A DNA stretch of 64,000 bases from JADLGL01 sp050184415 (GCA_050184415.1 JBFXAJ010000014.1:20020-84019), one strand, 5' to 3'; numbered from the stretch's first letter, positions 8,578 to 17,286 are shown. The notes: generated by a model not told the origin, from the letters alone. Made by a program: numbers and translations.

Positions 8578-9073
8578 TCCGCATCGCCTTGTCCTTGCTA
8601 ACGCATCAGGAGGCGGTGTGGACCATCGCGGGACTCACTTTTCCCGGGTGTGCTGTCCCTGCAACATTTGTTGCGCTCCGGTCACAGACGCGTGACCGCC
8701 TGCTCACGCGGCCGGTCCGCCGCGCGGTGACGCGTTTCCGATAGCAGCCATCGCCCGCGGCCGCGCACCCGTTTTCTCCAGCCTCGGGAAGACATCGGGG
8801 CGGGCGCGATCGGCAGGTGCTGGTGTCGGTCGATGGCTTCACGGCGCGATGCCCGGTTTATTCTTGGCGATGCAGAAACATCTCAAGACGTTTCTGTCGA
8901 TCTCGTAGATTGGAATGACTATAATTTTGAATGTCTCAAGGATGCGCGCACAAGGGCGCGAGCGTTATTGACTGTTGCAGGCAATATTGTATCCAGCCGG
9001 AGGCCCAGTCCTTTTCAAGCTGCATCGGCGAGCGCGCGTCGGCCGCTCGACCGAGCGACAGGAGTTTTCGACG
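8578..9073. other. Intergenic region upstream of the ferric-type binding protein
   Basis: No gene is supported in these 496 bases. The part after 8850 has noticeably lower GC than the surroundings and carries an interrupted palindrome (8873-8896) and a TATAAT hexamer at 8920-8925. It is therefore probably the promoter region for the gene at 9074. The stretch 8600-8830 shows nothing I can name. Confidence 0.5.
8873..8896. promoter_or_regulatory. Interrupted palindrome, possible operator
   Basis: CAGAAAC and GTTTCTG are perfect inverted 7-mers separated by 10 bases. The site lies about 180 bases before the start of the iron-type binding protein and just upstream of a TATAAT hexamer (8920-8925). 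It could be a regulator-binding site or a weak hairpin. It does not match the Fur or Irr box consensus as I know them. Confidence 0.35.
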
Positions 9074-10105
9074 ATGCGGAGTATCCGGAAGACCTTCGCG
9101 GCAGCGACCCTCGCCGCCTTAGCGCTCGCGACGACGAGCACCATCGCCGCCGCGCAGGAGGTCAACGTCTATACGAGCCGCGAGCCCGGCCTTGCCCAGC
9201 CGCTGTTCGACGCCTTCACCGCCGAGACGGGAATCCGGGTCAACACGATCTTCGTCCAGGACGGGCTCGGCGAACGCGTGCTCGCCGAAGGGCCGGCATC
9301 GCCGGCCGACGTGATGATGGTGGTCGACTACGGCCAGCTCGTGAATCTCGTCGATCTCGGCATCACCCAGGCGATCGATTCGCCGGTCCTGAACGAGGCG
9401 GTCCCGGCCAATCTCCGCGAAGCCGAAGGGCACTGGTTCGCGCTGTCGATGCGCGCCCGCGTCCTCTACGTGTCGACCGAGCTCGACATCACCGCGATGA
9501 CCTATGAGGACCTCGCCGACCCGGAATGGGCCGGCCGGATCTGCACCCGCTCGGGCCAGCACCCCTACAACACGTCGCTGTTCGCGGCCTACATCGCCAA
9601 GCATGGCGAAGCTGCGACGGAGGAGTATCTCCGGGCGCTCCACGCCAATCTCGCCCGCCCGGCCACCGGCGGCGACCGCGAGGGCGCGCGGGACATCATG
9701 GCCGGCATCTGCGACATCGCGATCGGCAATTCCTACTATGTCGGCCTGATGCGCGGCGGCGCCGGCGGCGACGAGCAGCGCCAGTGGGGCAACGCCATCA
9801 ACGTCGTCCTGCCGACCTTCGAGGACGGCCTCGGCACGCATGTGAACATCTCGGGCGCCGCGATCGCGGCGAACGCGCCGAACCGCGACAACGCGATCGC
9901 GCTCCTCGAATTCCTGGTGTCGGAAGAGGCGCAGGAGATCTACGCCCGCGCCAACTACGAATACCCGATCCGCCCCGGCGTCCCGGCCGATCCGATCATC
10001 GCCGCGCTGGGCACGCTCGTGGTCGACCCGACCCCGCTCGCCGAACTCGCCGCCCACCGCGAGCAGGCGAGCCGCCTCGTGGACATCGTCGGGTTCGACG
10101 AGTAG
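9074..10105 (+). CDS. Ferric iron ABC transporter substrate-binding protein (FbpA/FutA-like)
   Basis: This predicted 343-residue periplasmic binding protein belongs to the ferric iron (FbpA/FutA/AfuA-like) group. It has a signal peptide (residues 1-28, ending AAA-QEVNVYTSRE). The motif VNVYTSRE follows, where YTSR is typical of this family, and a Tyr-Tyr pair in IGNSYYVG corresponds to the usual iron-liganding tyrosines. The N-lobe segment PADVMMVVDYGQL and the C-terminal block YEYPIRPGVPADP also fit. ATG 9074 follows AGGAG and starts the signal peptide. No permease is adjacent. The only ferric-type ATPase in the window is far away at 59736-60848, so the transporter may be split across the genome. 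Confidence 0.85.
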   Translation: MRSIRKTFAAATLAALALATTSTIAAAQEVNVYTSREPGLAQPLFDAFTAETGIRVNTIFVQDGLGERVLAEGPASPADVMMVVDYGQLVNLVDLGITQAIDSPVLNEAVPANLREAEGHWFALSMRARVLYVSTELDITAMTYEDLADPEWAGRICTRSGQHPYNTSLFAAYIAKHGEAATEEYLRALHANLARPATGGDREGARDIMAGICDIAIGNSYYVGLMRGGAGGDEQRQWGNAINVVLPTFEDGLGTHVNISGAAIAANAPNRDNAIALLEFLVSEEAQEIYARANYEYPIRPGVPADPIIAALGTLVVDPTPLAELAAHREQASRLVDIVGFDE

Positions 10106-10130
10106 GGCGCCCCACGACGTTGACGCCTTG

Positions 10131-10268
10131 CGCGACTGCAAGGAGCAAGCTTCGGAGGGGGTCTGTGACTCCCCGCCGGCTCGGTGCCCGCGGAGGATCA
10201 GAGACCCCCCACGGTTTCGCTTCGGCTACGCCTCGCGAAAGCCCGCTCCCCCTCAAGGGGGGAGCTCG
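10131..10268 (+). repeat. Dispersed intergenic palindromic repeat, copy A
   Basis: This is one of three full copies of an intergenic element (the others are at 11948-12116 and 39872-40030); a reversed fragment lies at 62577-62616. Shared blocks are GCGACTGCAAGGAGCAAGC-TTCGGAGGG at the left, CAGACCCC(C)-CACGGTTTCGC in the middle, and a right end CCCGCTCCCCCTCAAGG-GGGGAG. Copy A lacks the left outer arm, CTCCCCCTTGAGGGGAGG, that copies B and C carry. The gap of 342 bases between genes here contains nothing else I can name. Confidence 0.8.
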
Positions 10269-10447
10269 GTCCGGTCGCATTCGCAAGGCTGGAGCAAGAA
10301 CGGCCCGTCACCGGCTCCCGAGCATCGCCCGACCGTGTTCGCAGTCGGCGGCCCCGCTTCCTTGGCGCAGACCGCGGCGACTGGCCTTCTTGTCCGCGTG
10401 CGCATCGCCTTGTAAGCGGGACCTCCCATTGAGGGTGGGGAGGGGAC

Positions 10448-11116
10448 ATGCCGGATTTCGCCAAGGCGCGCGAGACGATGGTCGACCGCCAGATCATGAC
10501 GGTCGACGTCACCGACGCCCGTGTGCTGTCGGCGATGCGCGATGTGCCGCGCGAGGTGTTCGCGCCGCGGGGCCTCCAGGCGATCGCCTATAGCGACGCG
10601 GACATTCCGCTCAAGACGGCAGCCGGCGCCCCGCGCCGCGCCCTCCTCAACCCGCCGACGCTCGCCCGGCTTGCCCAACTCGCCGCGATCGGCCCCGACG
10701 ACATCGTCCTCGACGTCGCCTCCGGCACCGGCTACGGCGCCGCCGTGCTTGCCCGCCTCGCGAATTTCGTCGTGGCGCTCGAAGCCGATGCGGACCTTGC
10801 CACGGCGGCGACCGCGAACTTGATCGAGCTCGGCATCGGCAACGCCGCCGTCGTGACCGGGCCGTTCGCCGAAGGGTATGGCGCCGAGGCCCCGTACGAC
10901 GTGATCTTCGTCGAAGGTTCGGTCGAGGCTGTGCCCGACGCCCTGACCCGCCAACTCAAGGAGGGCGGGCGCCTCGTCGCGGTGGTCGGCCAGGGCCTCT
11001 CCGGCTCGGCCACGATCTTCACGAGGAGCGGGGACGAAGTGTCGGGCCTGCCTGCCTTCAACGCCGCCGCGCCGCAGCTTCCGGGCTTCGCCGCGCCGCG
11101 CTCCTTCGCCTTCTAG
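10448..11116 (+). CDS. Protein-L-isoaspartate O-methyltransferase-like protein
   Basis: This is a 222-residue class I SAM-dependent methyltransferase of the Pcm family. The N-terminus ARETMVDRQIMTVDVTDARVL and the following PREVFAPRG fit the family opening. The SAM-binding loop is DVASGTGYGAAVLARL. The usual Pcm signature GQTISxP is replaced by a stretch reading AAGAPRRALLNPPTLARL, so this is a divergent member. It may act on another substrate rather than repairing isoaspartate. Upstream lies repeat copy A; downstream is popZ, 165 bases away. In related genomes I recall a TolC-type gene between these two, and it is not seen here. Confidence 0.75.
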   Translation: MPDFAKARETMVDRQIMTVDVTDARVLSAMRDVPREVFAPRGLQAIAYSDADIPLKTAAGAPRRALLNPPTLARLAQLAAIGPDDIVLDVASGTGYGAAVLARLANFVVALEADADLATAATANLIELGIGNAAVVTGPFAEGYGAEAPYDVIFVEGSVEAVPDALTRQLKEGGRLVAVVGQGLSGSATIFTRSGDEVSGLPAFNAAAPQLPGFAAPRSFAF

Positions 11117-11281
11117 GCGACGCAAAGCCGGGCGATGGTCGCCGGCGATGGCCGGATCGCGCATTTCCGTAGTGTCCAACGCGGCATCATCGGCATCGTG
11201 GCTTTGACTTGGCCGAGTCCGCGGGCATCTCCTCCCTGAGGCGCCTCCGCATGATTCGCGGCCGCCCACAGAGACGAACCC

Positions 11282-11944
11282 ATGTCGCAGCCCGAGCCCG
11301 TCGCCGACCTGTCCCTCGAGGAGATCCTCGCGTCGATCCGCAAGACGATCGGCGAGGATGCGGGGGTTCGCCCGTCGCTGCCCTTGTCGGTCGTCGAAAA
11401 AGGCGACGGCGCTTCCGGGCCGAATGAGAGCCAGGGGGGCGCGGCCAAGGCGCCGACGCCGATTGCCGCCCCGGCCGAGCCGGTGCGCCCCATGTTCAGC
11501 GGCCCGCCAGCGAGTGCCGCCCCCGCTCCGCAGGGCTCCGCGCAAATCCATCCGCTCCGCGGCGCGATGCCGGCCGCGCCCACCCTCATGCAACCAGCCG
11601 GCCCGCGCGCCGCGGCCGAGCCGTCATCGGCGGCCACGGCCGCGATGCGGCTCGCGGAGGACCAGCGCGGTGGACGCGTTGCGGACGAGCCGCCCGACGA
11701 CCCCCGCGCCACGCCGTCCGTGCCCGGCGAAACGCTCCTCTCCGCCGAGGCCGACGACGCCATCGGCTCCGCCTTCGACCAGCTCACGGATGCCATGACG
11801 GCCCAGCCGCCGCGCTCGCTCGAAGACCTCGTCCAGGAGATGATGCGCCCGATGCTGAAGGACTGGCTCGACGACAATCTGCCGAAGCTGGTCGAGCGGG
11901 TGGTGCGCGAGGAGATCCAGCGAGTGACGCGCGGACGGCGGTGA
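11282..11944 (+). CDS. popZ: PopZ-type polar organising protein (DUF2497)
   Basis: This 220-residue protein has the PopZ plan. It opens with a short amphipathic helix (LSLEEILASIRKTIGED, residues 10-26), followed by a long Pro/Ala-rich disordered linker. It ends with a conserved C-terminal helical assembly domain (SLEDLVQEMMRPMLKDWLDD then NLPKLVERVVREEIQRV, about residues 175-217). In Caulobacter and other alphaproteobacteria, PopZ forms polar condensates that tether parS/ParB and recruit partners. Its position directly upstream of valS matches other Rhizobiales genomes. The start ATG at 11282 has a weak purine-rich upstream sequence. Confidence 0.85.
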   Translation: MSQPEPVADLSLEEILASIRKTIGEDAGVRPSLPLSVVEKGDGASGPNESQGGAAKAPTPIAAPAEPVRPMFSGPPASAAPAPQGSAQIHPLRGAMPAAPTLMQPAGPRAAAEPSSAATAAMRLAEDQRGGRVADEPPDDPRATPSVPGETLLSAEADDAIGSAFDQLTDAMTAQPPRSLEDLVQEMMRPMLKDWLDDNLPKLVERVVREEIQRVTRGRR

Positions 11945-11947
11945 CGC

Positions 11948-12116
11948 TCCCGAGCCTCCCCCTTGAGGGGAGGCGGAAGGTTGCGACTGCAAGGAGCAAG
12001 CTTCGGAGGGGGTCGCGGCGTTTCGACAGGCAGGGGGCGCGGAGAGTCCCAGACCCCTCACGGTTTCGCATCCGCTCCGCCTCGCGAAACCCGCTCCCCC
12101 TCAAGGGGGGAACTCG
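11948..12116 (+). repeat. Dispersed intergenic palindromic repeat, copy B
   Basis: This copy begins right after the popZ stop. The left arm CTCCCCCTTGAGGGGAGG and the right arm CCGCTCCCCCTCAAGGGG are inverted relative to one another, so the whole element can fold into a long hairpin. The interior shares CGACTGCAAGGAGCAAGC, TTCGGAGGGGGTC and CACGGTTTCGC with copies A and C. The 309-base gap between popZ and valS holds nothing else I can support. Confidence 0.8.
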
Positions 12117-12253
12117 GCCGAGTGTGACGGCGAGCATGGTACCCACGAGCCAAGGACGTTGGACGCAACCGAACGCGCGCCCGCAATTGACTTCCCGCGC
12201 GGGCAGCGACTACGACCAACGCCGTTTCGTTCCGACCGCGGTCCCCGACACCG

Positions 12254-15019
12254 ATGCTAGACAAGACCTATGACGCGGCTGCCATCGAGCCGCGGATCTC
12301 AGCGCTTTGGGAGGAGGCCGGGTCCTTCAGGGCGGGCGCCGGCGCGCGCCCTAACGCGAAACACTATTCGATCGCGATCCCGCCGCCGAACGTCACCGGC
12401 TCGCTCCATATGGGGCACGCGCTCAACAACACGCTTCAGGACATCCTGATCCGCTGGCACCGCATGCGCGGCTTCGACGTCCTGTGGCAGCCCGGGACCG
12501 ATCATGCCGGCATCGCGACCCAGATGGTCGTCGAGCGCCAGATGATGGAGCGGCAGGAGCCGAACCGGCGCACGATCGGGCGCGACGCGTTCGTGAAGAA
12601 GGTCTGGGACTGGAAGGCGGAGTCGGGCGGCGTCATCGTCAACCAGCTCAAGCGGCTTGGAGCCTCCTGCGACTGGTCGCGCGAGCGCTTCACGATGGAC
12701 GAAGGCCTGTCGCGCGCGGTGCTGAAGGTGTTCGTCCAGCTCCATCGCGAAGGGCTGATCTACCGCGACAAGCGGCTCGTGAACTGGGACCCGACGTTCC
12801 AGACCGCGATCTCCGATCTCGAGGTCGAGGCGGTCGAGACCAAGGGCCATCTCTGGGAGTTCCGCTACCCGATCGAGGGCACGGACCGCACCATCATTGT
12901 CGCCACGACGCGTCCCGAGACCATGCTCGGCGACACCGGCGTCGCGGTGAACCCGGAGGACGATCGCTACCGCGACCTCGTCGGGAAATTCGTCATCCTG
13001 CCGCTGGTCGGCCGGCGGATCCCGATCGTCGCCGACGAGTATGCCGACCCCGAGGCCGGCACCGGCGCGGTGAAGATCACCCCGGCGCACGACTTCAACG
13101 ACTTCGAGGTCGGGAGGCGCCATGGCCTGCCGCGCATCAGCGTCATGGACGTCGAGGCGAACATCGCGCTTGCCGGCAACGAGGCGTTCCTCGACGGCGT
13201 CCCGACGAGCGCCGAGCTCGACGCGACGGTCGCGGCGCTCCACGGCCTTGAGCGCTTCACGGCGCGGAAGAAGATCGTCGCCATGATGGAGGAGCGGGGG
13301 CTCCTCGGCGAGGTCAAGGAGCACGTCCATGCGGTGCCGCATGGCGATCGCTCGGGCGTGCCGATCGAGCCCTTCCTGACCGACCAATGGTATGTCGACG
13401 CCAAGACGCTCGCGGCGCCGGCGATCCGCGCCGTCGAGGACGGCCACACGGCGTTCGTCCCGAAGAACTGGGAAAAGACCTATTTCGACTGGATGGAGAA
13501 CATCCAGCCCTGGTGCATCTCGCGCCAGCTCTGGTGGGGCCACCAGATCCCGGCCTGGTACGGGCCGGACGGCACGGTCTTCGTCGCCGAGAGCGAGGAG
13601 GAGGCGCTCGAGGACGCCCGGAAGCACTATCGGAAGGCCGGATGGAGCGAGGATGAGCTCGCGCTCCGCGTCGCCGCGCAGAAGGACGGCGGCCTCAAGG
13701 CGTTGCTTAAGCGCGACGAGGACGTCCTCGACACCTGGTTCTCGTCGGCGCTGTGGCCGTTCTCGACCCTCGGCTGGCCGGACAGGACCGACGCGCTCGC
13801 GCGTTACTACCCGACCTCGACGCTCGTCACCGGCTTCGACATCATCTTCTTCTGGGTCGCCCGGATGATGATGATGGGGCTGCACTTCACGAAGGAGGTG
13901 CCGTTCCCGACCGTCTACATCCACGGCATCGTTCGCGATGAGAAGGGCGCGAAGATGTCGAAGTCGAAGGGGAACGTCGTCGATCCCCTCGCGCTGATCG
14001 ACGCCTTCGGCGCCGACGCCGTCCGCTTCACGATGGCCGCGCTCGCGACACCGGGCCGCGACGTGAAGCCGGCCAGGGCGCGGATCGAGGGCTACCGCAA
14101 TTTCGCGACAAAACTCTGGAACGCGTCGCGCTTCGCCGAGATGAATGGCTGCGTGACGGTGCCGGATTTCGATCCGGCGGCGGTGAAGGAGACCGTCAAC
14201 CGCTGGATCGTCACCGAGGCGAGCCGGACGCTTGCCCAGGTCAACGACGCGATCGCCGGCTACCGCTTCAACGACGCGGCGGCCGCGCTCTACCGCTTCA
14301 TCTGGAACACCTATTGCGACTGGTATGTCGAGCTGGTGAAGCCGCTCCTCACCGGCGAGGACGGGCCGGCTAAAGATGAGACGCGGGCGACGGTCGCCTT
14401 CATCCGCGACTTCGCCTTCAAGGCGCTGCACCCCTTCATGCCCTTCGTCACCGAGGAGCTGTGGGACCGCACCGCGCCGGAGGGCGCCGCGCGGGCGGGC
14501 CTCCTCGCCACCACGGCGTGGCCGGAGCTTGCGGAGGAGGATGCGGCCTCTGCCGCGGAGATGAATTTCGTCGTCGACCTCATCACGCAGATCCGTTCGG
14601 TGCGGACCGAGATGGGCGTTCCGGCCGCGGCGCAGATCCCGCTCGTCCTCGTCACCTCGTCCGAGGAGGTTTCCGCACGGGTTGCGCGGCACCAGGCGTC
14701 CATCGTCCGGCTCGCGCGCCTCTCGGGCATCGAGCGCGCGGATGCTGCGGCGAAAGGCTCGGTGCAGATCGTCGTCGGCGAGGCGACGCTCTGTCTGCCG
14801 CTCGCCGGCATCATCGACATCGCCGCCGAACGCACCCGCCTCCAGCGCGAGCTCGACAAGGCGCTGAAGGAGATCGCCCGCTTCGAGGCAAAGCTCGGCA
14901 ACGACCAGTTCGTCGCCAAGGCCCCGATGGAGGTCATCGAGGAGCAGCGCGAGAAGCTGGAAGAGGCCCGCGCGCTGGAAGCGAAGCTCCGGGCGGCGCT
15001 GGAGCGGCTCGCGGGGTAA
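12254..15019 (+). CDS. valS: Valyl-tRNA synthetase
   Basis: This class I valyl-tRNA synthetase charges tRNA-Val in the cytosol. The product is 921 residues, in the normal range. The HIGH-type motif is HMGH (52-55, in NVTGSLHMGHALNN). KMSKS is at 567-571 (AKMSKSKGNVVDP). The editing domain lies between them (TTRPETMLGDTGVAV). The anticodon-binding region and a C-terminal coiled coil (from about residue 850: AERTRLQRELDKALKEI) complete the family layout. It is the third gene of a cluster with the Pcm-like gene and popZ. The start ATG 12254 has only a weak upstream site. An antisense open frame of more than 900 codons over this gene is a high-GC artefact. Confidence 0.97.
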   Translation: MLDKTYDAAAIEPRISALWEEAGSFRAGAGARPNAKHYSIAIPPPNVTGSLHMGHALNNTLQDILIRWHRMRGFDVLWQPGTDHAGIATQMVVERQMMERQEPNRRTIGRDAFVKKVWDWKAESGGVIVNQLKRLGASCDWSRERFTMDEGLSRAVLKVFVQLHREGLIYRDKRLVNWDPTFQTAISDLEVEAVETKGHLWEFRYPIEGTDRTIIVATTRPETMLGDTGVAVNPEDDRYRDLVGKFVILPLVGRRIPIVADEYADPEAGTGAVKITPAHDFNDFEVGRRHGLPRISVMDVEANIALAGNEAFLDGVPTSAELDATVAALHGLERFTARKKIVAMMEERGLLGEVKEHVHAVPHGDRSGVPIEPFLTDQWYVDAKTLAAPAIRAVEDGHTAFVPKNWEKTYFDWMENIQPWCISRQLWWGHQIPAWYGPDGTVFVAESEEEALEDARKHYRKAGWSEDELALRVAAQKDGGLKALLKRDEDVLDTWFSSALWPFSTLGWPDRTDALARYYPTSTLVTGFDIIFFWVARMMMMGLHFTKEVPFPTVYIHGIVRDEKGAKMSKSKGNVVDPLALIDAFGADAVRFTMAALATPGRDVKPARARIEGYRNFATKLWNASRFAEMNGCVTVPDFDPAAVKETVNRWIVTEASRTLAQVNDAIAGYRFNDAAAALYRFIWNTYCDWYVELVKPLLTGEDGPAKDETRATVAFIRDFAFKALHPFMPFVTEELWDRTAPEGAARAGLLATTAWPELAEEDAASAAEMNFVVDLITQIRSVRTEMGVPAAAQIPLVLVTSSEEVSARVARHQASIVRLARLSGIERADAAAKGSVQIVVGEATLCLPLAGIIDIAAERTRLQRELDKALKEIARFEAKLGNDQFVAKAPMEVIEEQREKLEEARALEAKLRAALERLAG

Positions 15020-15078
15020 GGTAGCGAGAGGTGAGTAGTGAGTAGTGGCGTAGTTCTCACCATTCACCATTCACCGCG

Positions 15079-15915
15079 CTACCGCATCGCCGCATTGGCG
15101 GCCCGCCACTCCGCGAGCGCCACAAGCCCACCTTCGGTCCACTCGATCTCCGCGGGCTCGATGGTCTCAACCCCGTCGATCGACCACGCGAGATAGAGCC
15201 GCCGCTGCGCCTCGTCGGCCACGACGAGCGCCTGGCTGTAAGGGCAGTTGTGCGGGAAGCACGCCTCGCCGACGAACATGGCGGGCTGCCGCTCGCCGGT
15301 GCCCGGGCCGCTCAGCGCGAGGAGCACTTCGTCGCGGACATCGGCCGGCACCAGCATGTCGAACGCGCCGACCATGTCGGCATAGTCGAGAAGGTCGAAG
15401 GGATGGCTGACCGCGCCGGCCGCGATCGCGTCCCAGCCGGACTGCTTGCTCGGCGCGAAGGGGAGGGCAGCTTCGGCGACGAAGCCGACGCCGCCGGGAT
15501 GCCAGCTATATTGCTCCGCCGGGGCGAGCACCGAAGGCGTGCCGCGGAAGAGCACGTCGTTGGCCTCGATCGTCACGGCGAGGGCGGCGCAGGTGTCGAT
15601 CGGCCCGTCGAACACCGGCGCGCCCCCCGGCGGGAACGAGACGACGAACGGCGCGCCGCCACAGGCATTGCCGCCGGTCGCCGACGTGCCGACGATGACG
15701 GGCGTTCCGCCGACGATTCCGATGGCGTCGATGAAGATGAACCCGTTCTCGTGGACCTTGGTCCCGTCGAGCCACAGCTCCTCGGCAAACGCCTCGCCGC
15801 GGACCTCGAACGGACGGCCGAACGCCTCGAAGGAGACGGGGTCGGCGAGGGCGGGCAGGGCGCTGGCGACGACGGCCAGGAGGCCGCCCGCGACGACAGT
15901 CTTCATCCGGTTCAC
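15079..15915 (-). CDS. Secreted hypothetical protein, paralogue A of a tandem pair
   Basis: This 278-residue protein has a Sec signal peptide (cleaved near ALPALA-DPVSF) and no known domain. It aligns along most of its length with the next gene on this strand (15990-16799). Shared blocks include ADPxxxxxFG, LxLDGTxVH, VIVG-SAT, FPPxGxxxxxGPxD-C and a C-terminal ALAEWR. The common Cys residues suggest disulphides in the periplasm. The start is a GTG at 15915 with GGAG seven bases upstream; an ATG follows three codons later. The function is unknown. The pair is a local gene duplication. Confidence 0.65.
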   Translation of the reverse strand: MNRMKTVVAGGLLAVVASALPALADPVSFEAFGRPFEVRGEAFAEELWLDGTKVHENGFIFIDAIGIVGGTPVIVGTSATGGNACGGAPFVVSFPPGGAPVFDGPIDTCAALAVTIEANDVLFRGTPSVLAPAEQYSWHPGGVGFVAEAALPFAPSKQSGWDAIAAGAVSHPFDLLDYADMVGAFDMLVPADVRDEVLLALSGPGTGERQPAMFVGEACFPHNCPYSQALVVADEAQRRLYLAWSIDGVETIEPAEIEWTEGGLVALAEWRAANAAMR

Positions 15916-15989
15916 CGATTGCTCCGTGGCTCAAGGGCCGCGGTGTCTATCACGGCGACGGGGCGAATGCGCGGCGATGCGGGCAATTT

Positions 15990-16799
15990 TCACGGCGCGG
16001 TGCGCCACTCCGCGAGAGCGTCGAGCGCAACTGCCGGCCACTCGGTTTCCGCGGGGAGGAGCGTCTCCGGCCCGTCGCTCCGCCACGCGACGAACACCTC
16101 CTGCCCGATGATGTCGGCCACGATCAGCGCGCGGCCGGCGGAGCAATCGGAGGGGAGACACGCGGTCCCGACGTAGAAGTCGCCGCGGTATTCACCGTTG
16201 CCCGGGCCTTGCAGGATCGGCACGACCACCTTGGCCGCCATCCCCACGATTGCGTCGACCGTCGCGCGCGTGTCGCCATGCCCGAGAAGATCGGATGGTG
16301 CTCCGATCGCATGCCGGTTGGCGGCCATCCATCCCTCCGCCGTGCCGGGGATGAAGACGAGGTCCGCCTCGCGTTCGAAGCCGCCGGTCGGCGTCCAGCT
16401 GAAGGTCTGGCCCGGAGCGGTCGCCGACGCCGAGCTGCGGAAGAGGAGCCGGTCGTCGCGGAACAGGGTTTCGAGGCCGACGCAGCTGTCGACCGGCCCT
16501 TCCAGAAGGATGTCGCCGTCAGGTGGGAAGAAGATCACCCATGGCGCAACGGGGCAGTCCGTGCGGGTCGCCGAGCGGCCGACGATCACGGGCATCCCCG
16601 CAACGATGCCGACCGAGTCGAGGAAGATGCCGTCGCTCTGGTGCACGGCGGTGCCGTCGAGCCGGAGCTCTTCCCCGGCGTCGGTCTGCCGGATCTCGAG
16701 GAGATGGCCGAAGGTCGTCAGGTAGATCGGGTCGGCGACGGCAGGAGAGGCGATCAGGGCGGCGATGAAGGCGATGGCGACGGTTGAAATGCGGTGCAT
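15990..16799 (-). CDS. Secreted hypothetical protein, paralogue B of a tandem pair
   Basis: This 269-residue protein from ATG 16799 has a signal peptide ending ASPAVA-DPIYL and resembles its neighbour (15079-15915) throughout. Alignable blocks are FGHLLEI, LRLDGTAVH, MPVIVGRSATR, VIFFPPDGD, LEGPVDSC, ALIVADIIGQEVFVAWRSDG and ALAEWR. A second in-frame ATG at 16814 also exists. Of the two secreted genes, this is the one with the leading promoter region. The substrate and role are unknown. Divergence between the copies is high, so the duplication is old, not recent. Confidence 0.65.
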   Translation of the reverse strand: MHRISTVAIAFIAALIASPAVADPIYLTTFGHLLEIRQTDAGEELRLDGTAVHQSDGIFLDSVGIVAGMPVIVGRSATRTDCPVAPWVIFFPPDGDILLEGPVDSCVGLETLFRDDRLLFRSSASATAPGQTFSWTPTGGFEREADLVFIPGTAEGWMAANRHAIGAPSDLLGHGDTRATVDAIVGMAAKVVVPILQGPGNGEYRGDFYVGTACLPSDCSAGRALIVADIIGQEVFVAWRSDGPETLLPAETEWPAVALDALAEWRTAP

Positions 16800-16900
16800 G
16801 GCGGCGCACTCCATTGGCCTTCGCCAAGCCTACAGCGCGTCATGTCGCAGTGCCATGATCCGCCTCTCTGTTGCCGGGATGACGAGGTTGATGGGTGGGT

Positions 16901-16948
16901 ATGACACTCCAGATCGCCCGCGACCGAATGCGGATGCTGAAACCATGA
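16901..16948 (+). pseudogene. Possible 3' stub of a HigB/Gp49-type toxin
   Basis: A 15-codon frame reading MTLQIARDRMRMLKP ends in TGA, which overlaps the antitoxin ATG (ATGA). The tail resembles the C-terminus of Gp49/HigB-type toxins (helix with repeated R/K and a final RM). The frame is closed by a TGA just 9 bases upstream, and no toxin body can be read in any frame between 16800 and 16900. This may be a degraded toxin, or chance. Confidence 0.3.
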
Positions 16949-17223
16949 CGAACCTTGCCGACCTCAAGAAGCGCCTGATGGATAATCCGGCGTTCCGCGG
17001 GGAGTACGAGAAGGCGGACGCCGAGTTCGCCGTGATCGAAGCGCTCATCCGGGCACGCACCGAGGCCAAGCTCTCGCAGGCGGAAGTCGCGCGCCGGATC
17101 GGGACCACCCAGTCGGCGATCGCACGGCTTGAAGGAGGTGGGGTGTGGCCCTCCGTGTCGATGCTCCGGCGCTACGCCGAGGCGACCGGTGCCCGGCTCG
17201 AGATCAATCTCGTGCGGCGTTAG
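16945..17223 (+). CDS. HigA-type helix-turn-helix antitoxin
   Basis: The product is 92 residues in the XRE family. The N-terminus MTNLADLKKRLMDNPAFRGEY and the following EYEKADAEFAVIEALIRART match the HigA-like antitoxins that pair with Gp49-type toxins. The helix-turn-helix is KLSQAEVARRIGTTQSAIARLE (about residues 46-67). It ends with MLRRYAEATGARLEI. ATG 16945 is chosen because it gives the classic N-terminus. The toxin gene that should precede it is absent or reduced to a stub (16901-16948). It could therefore be a solitary regulator. Confidence 0.8.
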   Translation: MTNLADLKKRLMDNPAFRGEYEKADAEFAVIEALIRARTEAKLSQAEVARRIGTTQSAIARLEGGGVWPSVSMLRRYAEATGARLEINLVRR

Positions 17224-17236
17224 CGCGCGAAACGAA

Positions 17237-17263
17237 AAGGGCGCCGCGATCCGCGGCGCCCTT
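17237..17263. terminator. Stem-loop terminator between antitoxin and glnA
   Basis: A perfect 12-bp stem, AAGGGCGCCGCG with its complement, closes a 3-base ATC loop. It lies between the stop of the antitoxin gene (+) and the stop of glnA (-), which converge. A-rich and T-bearing flanks fit bidirectional termination. Confidence 0.75.
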
Positions 17264-17286
17264 CGTCATTTCGCTGAGAATGCGGC

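Noticed and set aside
8873..8896. Fur or Irr box upstream of the ferric binding protein
   Set aside because: The palindrome does not fit the Fur 19-bp or Irr ICE consensus, so I list it as an unassigned palindrome only.
8833..9507. Plus-strand frame of 224 codons running into the iron binding protein
   Set aside because: It is Arg-rich out-of-frame reading of the real gene's start.
12299..15070. Open frame of 923 codons antisense to valS
   Set aside because: It mirrors valS exactly. High GC removes stops in that antisense phase. The translation has no domain and is made of Arg/Asp/Leu-rich text.
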